64,000 nt of DNA. Source: Syntrophomonadaceae bacterium. GTDB lineage: Bacteria > Bacillota > PH28-bin88. Below are positions 60,928 through 64,000 of this stretch, one piece after another. The notes below the pieces were generated by a model. It did not search any database. It saw only the letters and a program-made list of their open reading frames with translations, and was not told the DNA's origin. Each line of letters starts with the position of its first letter. Within the stretch, counting starts at the first letter, position 1. The stretch lies in assembly GCA_018333865.1 (NCBI GenBank), contig JAGXSE010000066.1, forward strand, positions 1 to 64,000, in the 5' to 3' direction. A program made the translations under genes and the position numbers.

Positions 60928-62787
60928 TTAACTACTGATTTGCTTAGCATCGAGATAGGACTGGTAACGCCCAATCTTGTCCTTAGGCACCACTGCGTCC
61001 ACTACTATTGCTTCTTCCCGGTAATTGACGGAAATGACTTGTACCGTTTTATACAGTTCATTGAGTACTCCTGCCTGATGATAAGGCAGGAACAGCTGTG
61101 CCGGCCTCCTGTCTTGCTGCAGCAAATTGGCCATCTCCCGCAAGAGCTGCTCCAGGCCAGTGCCTTTCGCCGCTGAAATCAAGACCCATGGATTGCCGTC
61201 CGCCAGAGGTATTGGACTGGCACTTGACGCCAACAAATCTATTTTGTTTAAAATATTAATTACCGGCCTGTCACCAACCCCTAATTCTCCCAGAACTTTC
61301 TCCACCGTTTTTTTCTGTTCCTCCCACCTGGGATTGCTGGCATCAATGACATGGAGAATAAGGTCGGCTTCCTCTACCTCTTCCAGTGTAGCCTTAAAAG
61401 CAGAAACAAATTGATGGGGGAGCTTGTTAATAAAGCCGACCGTATCCGCAACCAGCACTTCCTGACCTCCAGGCAAGTTTATTCCCCGCAAGGTGGGATC
61501 AAGGGTAGCAAAAAGCCGGTCTGTGCCTCTGTCTTCGAGTTCCAAATCAGTTTCCCGGCTGCCGGCCGACTGCAAGAGACGAAACCGCAGAGTTGATTTG
61601 CCAGCATTAGTGTACCCCACCAGAGCCACGGTGGGAAGATCCTGGCGTCCGGAGCGCTGCACCTGGCGGCGATTTTTCACATCGGCCAGTTGTTCCTCAA
61701 TCTCCTTGATACGGCGGCGGATGTGGCGCCGGTCTGTTTCCAGTTTCGTTTCACCCGGACCACGGGTACCGATTCCTCCCGCCAGGCGGGATAAAGCTCC
61801 GCCTTGGCCAACCAGCCGGGGCAGCCTGTAGCGCAATTGGGCCAGCTCCACCTGGAGTTTTCCTTCCCTGGTTTGGGCCCGCTGGGCAAAAATATCCAGG
61901 ATTACCGCTGTCCGGTCCAGAACCCTTACCCCGGTTAACTGCTCCAGATTACGCATCTGGGTACCCGTTAATTCATGGTCTACCACAAGTACATTTGCCC
62001 TCAGTTCCTGCAGCTGTAAACTTAATTGCTGGGCAAAGCCCTTGCCGACAAAAAATGTCCCATCAATGCGGCTCTTCTTTTGGCAATAGGAACCCACCAC
62101 GATGGCTCCCGCAGCTTCAACCAGCTCGACCAATTCGGACAGGGACTCTTCGGGCTGCAGCACATCGTCTTTCTCCGGCGGCAGAACCAAGGCAACCACA
62201 ACTGCCCGCTCAGCTGTTTCGATTGCTGTTTCTGTTACTTTGGCTGAACGGGCCTGTTTTTCAATATCATCGATAATTTCCTGGAGGTTAAAGCTCTCTA
62301 AATCCGGCAAACTAAATGGCCCTTTCTCCAAACGGCTCCCTGAGGTTACTTCTGTGCCGGGGCAACAAAAACCCACATAGACATCCGCTACCTTTCCATT
62401 CTGAACTCCGATCGCGGCGATACAATCAAACTGCATCGCCTCCAGGGCTGCCCAATCAACACCCGAAAGCATCCCGCTACTTCCGGGGTGGGTATGGACC
62501 AGACGCACCCCGTTTAAGCGGTTCGCCTTCCGGCGCACTGCAAAAGGAGGCAATCCAACCTGATTACGGCTCCCGAGGGCTACTGCCAGCACCTTTCCCT
62601 GGCGGTTAAGGTAAACTGCTACTTCTCTTCCTATTAGATCAGAAATCCAGGCCATCCTTTCGGCCAGTTCCGTTGAAATTAAAGAGGCGCGCTCTACCGC
62701 ATAGAGATAAAAATCCTCCAGTTCTCTTATGATATCTTCCTTCAGACCAGTTGTTTCACCATATAATACCTGTTTGATCTCGCTCAC
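60928..62787 (-). CDS. hflX: HflX GTPase with N-terminal JAMM-like domain
   Basis: 619 residues against 426 in E. coli. From about 195 onward it is a standard HflX: GTP-bdg_N domain (GKGFAQQLSLQL, VVDHELTGTQMRNLE), coiled-coil GGIGTRGPGETKLETDRR, then G1 GYTNAGKS, G3 DTVGFINKLPH and G4 NKID. HflX splits stalled or stress-affected ribosomes. The extra 190 residues contain HTH-x7-S-x2-D (His98, His100, Ser108, Asp111) and a possible catalytic Glu55, the JAMM/MPN+ metalloprotease signature as in RadC. I infer a metal-site domain fused to the GTPase. Confidence 0.9.
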   Translation of the reverse strand: MSEIKQVLYGETTGLKEDIIRELEDFYLYAVERASLISTELAERMAWISDLIGREVAVYLNRQGKVLAVALGSRNQVGLPPFAVRRKANRLNGVRLVHTHPGSSGMLSGVDWAALEAMQFDCIAAIGVQNGKVADVYVGFCCPGTEVTSGSRLEKGPFSLPDLESFNLQEIIDDIEKQARSAKVTETAIETAERAVVVALVLPPEKDDVLQPEESLSELVELVEAAGAIVVGSYCQKKSRIDGTFFVGKGFAQQLSLQLQELRANVLVVDHELTGTQMRNLEQLTGVRVLDRTAVILDIFAQRAQTREGKLQVELAQLRYRLPRLVGQGGALSRLAGGIGTRGPGETKLETDRRHIRRRIKEIEEQLADVKNRRQVQRSGRQDLPTVALVGYTNAGKSTLRFRLLQSAGSRETDLELEDRGTDRLFATLDPTLRGINLPGGQEVLVADTVGFINKLPHQFVSAFKATLEEVEEADLILHVIDASNPRWEEQKKTVEKVLGELGVGDRPVINILNKIDLLASSASPIPLADGNPWVLISAAKGTGLEQLLREMANLLQQDRRPAQLFLPYHQAGVLNELYKTVQVISVNYREEAIVVDAVVPKDKIGRYQSYLDAKQISS

Positions 62788-62852
62788 GCACCTTCTTCTT
62801 TCTTCATAATTTTATTTTATCATAAACATGGTTTTAAAGGTTAAAATACAAG

Positions 62853-62882
62853 AACCAGGGCTTGAAATATAAAACCCTGGTT
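62853..62882 (-). terminator. Terminator-like hairpin after lipoprotein gene
   Basis: AACCAGGG / CCCTGGTT arms with a 14-base loop, followed on the minus strand by CTTGTATTTTAA. Lies between the lipoprotein gene and hflX. Confidence 0.5.
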
Positions 62883-63001
62883 GTTAGTGGCGTAATCCCT
62901 CTTGTTTGCCTGTGCGTGTTCGTAAGCAGACAAGCGTTGCGCGCGGACAGGGGTCGCCGCTTTTAAATAAGCAAGGATACAAAAGTGAATATTTTGCCGG
63001 T

Positions 63002-63646
63002 TTACTGGACTTTGTACTCCCTGAGTTCAGCTATTATTTTTGATTCTTTAGCCCGGAATTCGGATTTAACCATCCCTACATTAGGAGCATAATACTGAAA
63101 AATTTCATGTTCACCAGCCTTAAAGGTAGAGTGGATTTTAAGGCAATCCTTAAAAGTGCCGGCCGGAGTGGTTACTGTAGCGTTGGTTTCCACTATTGTA
63201 TAGGTTCTTTCGCCTGCACTCCAGGTTGTCCCCACCTTAAAGGGTCTTTTTAAGATTATTTCCCGCTGGTTTTCTTTAAAGGCAGCAAGCAGGTTTTTTT
63301 CTTCGTAAAATCCTTCTTCACTGAAGACTCTGGTAATGCTGTCCTCTGTTACCTCGTAGATAAAGGCCAGAGTTGTCCCCGGGTTTGCCCTTTTAAGCTG
63401 GACCAGATTGCCTTCTCTAAACAAAACCCGATCATCATACTCCGCATGCGCGTATCCCTCGCCCCGGTAGTCCCAGAAATTACCTGGCTTTAATGGGAGG
63501 TAGGTCTCCGCCGTCGCCTCCTTAGCCGGAGGCTGTGGGACGGGCCTTGCTTGTTCCGGCGGGCGGGGCCAACAGCCAAAGGAACCCGCCAGACCTCCAA
63601 TAATGATTAGGAGCGTCAATACCCCCAGTCTATTTATTAATTTCAC
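63002..63646 (-). CDS. Lipoprotein of unknown function
   Basis: 214 residues. Signal peptide with lipobox GSFGC; after a Pro-rich stretch (RPVPQPPAKEA) a beta-rich domain starts LPLKPGNFWDYRGEG and ends with DCLKIHSTFKAGEHEIFQYYAPNVGMVKSEF. The YAPNVGMVK ending is common in secreted beta-sandwich proteins of spore formers. No enzyme motif was seen. Probably an outer-surface or spore-related lipoprotein; function unknown. Confidence 0.8.
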   Translation of the reverse strand: MKLINRLGVLTLLIIIGGLAGSFGCWPRPPEQARPVPQPPAKEATAETYLPLKPGNFWDYRGEGYAHAEYDDRVLFREGNLVQLKRANPGTTLAFIYEVTEDSITRVFSEEGFYEEKNLLAAFKENQREIILKRPFKVGTTWSAGERTYTIVETNATVTTPAGTFKDCLKIHSTFKAGEHEIFQYYAPNVGMVKSEFRAKESKIIAELREYKVQ

Positions 63647-63858
63647 AATCCTTCACTCCTGATGTAAATTTCTGCAACCTTCTGCCCCTGCGGCAATATT
63701 TATTTTCCCCCGCCAGCAGCAATCCATGCATCCCTATTTCAATTATTTGCAGATTACGGCAGCGTTCCCTTTTCATGCCATATTTTTCTGGGGCATCATT
63801 AACCAATCATCCCGCCCCAACATATGATGTTAACAAAGACTGAAAGGGGGATGTTAAT

Positions 63859-63963
63859 TTGGATAGCCAATTTTTCGGACCGAAACCGCCAGGATCATCG
63901 ATGTCTACGTCCAGGCTGTTAATGATTTTCTTGCTAATCCTGTTCCTCTTCGATTTTAGATAA
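63859..63963 (+). CDS. Tiny single-helix membrane protein
   Basis: 34 residues from TTG 63859, eight bases after AAAGGGGG. MDSQFFGPKPPGSSMS is a short soluble part, then a single hydrophobic helix (LLMIFLLILFLF) and DFR. Similar tiny one-helix proteins abound in spore-forming Firmicutes, but I cannot name a family. A competing ATG at 63851 in another frame gives 23 residues and is less helix-like. Confidence 0.45.
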   Translation: MDSQFFGPKPPGSSMSTSRLLMIFLLILFLFDFR

Positions 63964-64000
63964 GGGTTTGTCCCAAATTCCAAGCCATTGATGTTCTCTT

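Overview
The window looks like part of the chromosome of an anaerobic, endospore-forming Clostridia member (Peptococcaceae or Desulfotomaculum-like). The basis is spoVAC with DUF421 and DUF1657 neighbours, rubrerythrin, a tungsten-type aldehyde:ferredoxin oxidoreductase, GGAGG Shine-Dalgarno sites with several TTG/GTG starts, and tripartite (TRAP and TTT) carboxylate transporters. No rRNA, tRNA, CRISPR array, prophage or intact insertion sequence was seen. The organism assignment is inference.

Layout. 1-2968: end of a rubrerythrin gene, then a Fur-box-preceded feoA-feoB-Cys-rich-protein operon. 3075-9772 (minus): tctC-tctB-tctA, an M24-fold protein, a Gfo/Idh/MocA dehydrogenase and an IolB-type isomerase, preceded by a ROK regulator (9998-11272). 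11495-13351: trpB-like gene followed by a C_GCAxxG_C_C redox protein whose first motif cysteine is an in-frame TGA with a SECIS-like hairpin. 13523-14278: TauE/SafE permease. 14368-17214: modABC behind a Moco/Tuco-type riboswitch candidate. 17318-31363 (minus): sugar-acid island with two TRAP systems, a third solute-binding protein, gluconokinase-type FGGY kinase, DHDPS/KDG-aldolase-type lyase, SDR, iron alcohol dehydrogenase and AOR, with a divergent RpiR regulator. 32754-36405: LarA-like protein, VOC protein, aminotransferase, Uma2 protein. 36608-41688 (plus): AbrB-type membrane protein, ModE-type regulator and a tungstate (Tup) ABC system with two binding proteins. 41695-43604: spoVAC/DUF421/DUF1657 with tandem repeats. 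43877-52282 (minus): iron ADH, SDR, NtrC-type regulator, histidine kinase and a MacAB-like efflux system. 53046-56325 (plus): second tctCBA operon, flanked by a broken and an intact copy of a RelE-type toxin gene. 57297-63963: GIY-YIG protein, DUF401 permease, HpcH/HpaI aldolase, M23 lipoprotein, an HflX GTPase with a JAMM-like N-terminal domain, a lipoprotein and a tiny membrane protein.

How it fits together. Much of the window concerns uptake and oxidation of organic and sugar acids, with the oxyanion supply (Mod, Tup, ModE) needed for a tungsto-pterin AOR. I infer a partly non-phosphorylative route: KDG-type aldolase giving pyruvate plus an aldehyde, which AOR oxidises to reduced ferredoxin or the iron ADH reduces. 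In the five operons where a solute-binding gene is followed by separate permease genes across a gap, a stem-loop lies in that gap. Points most worth following: the selenoprotein, the JAMM-HflX fusion, paired ModE-type operators, the riboswitch with a leader ORF, the structured tctC-tctB spacer, and the RelE-flanked tct operon.
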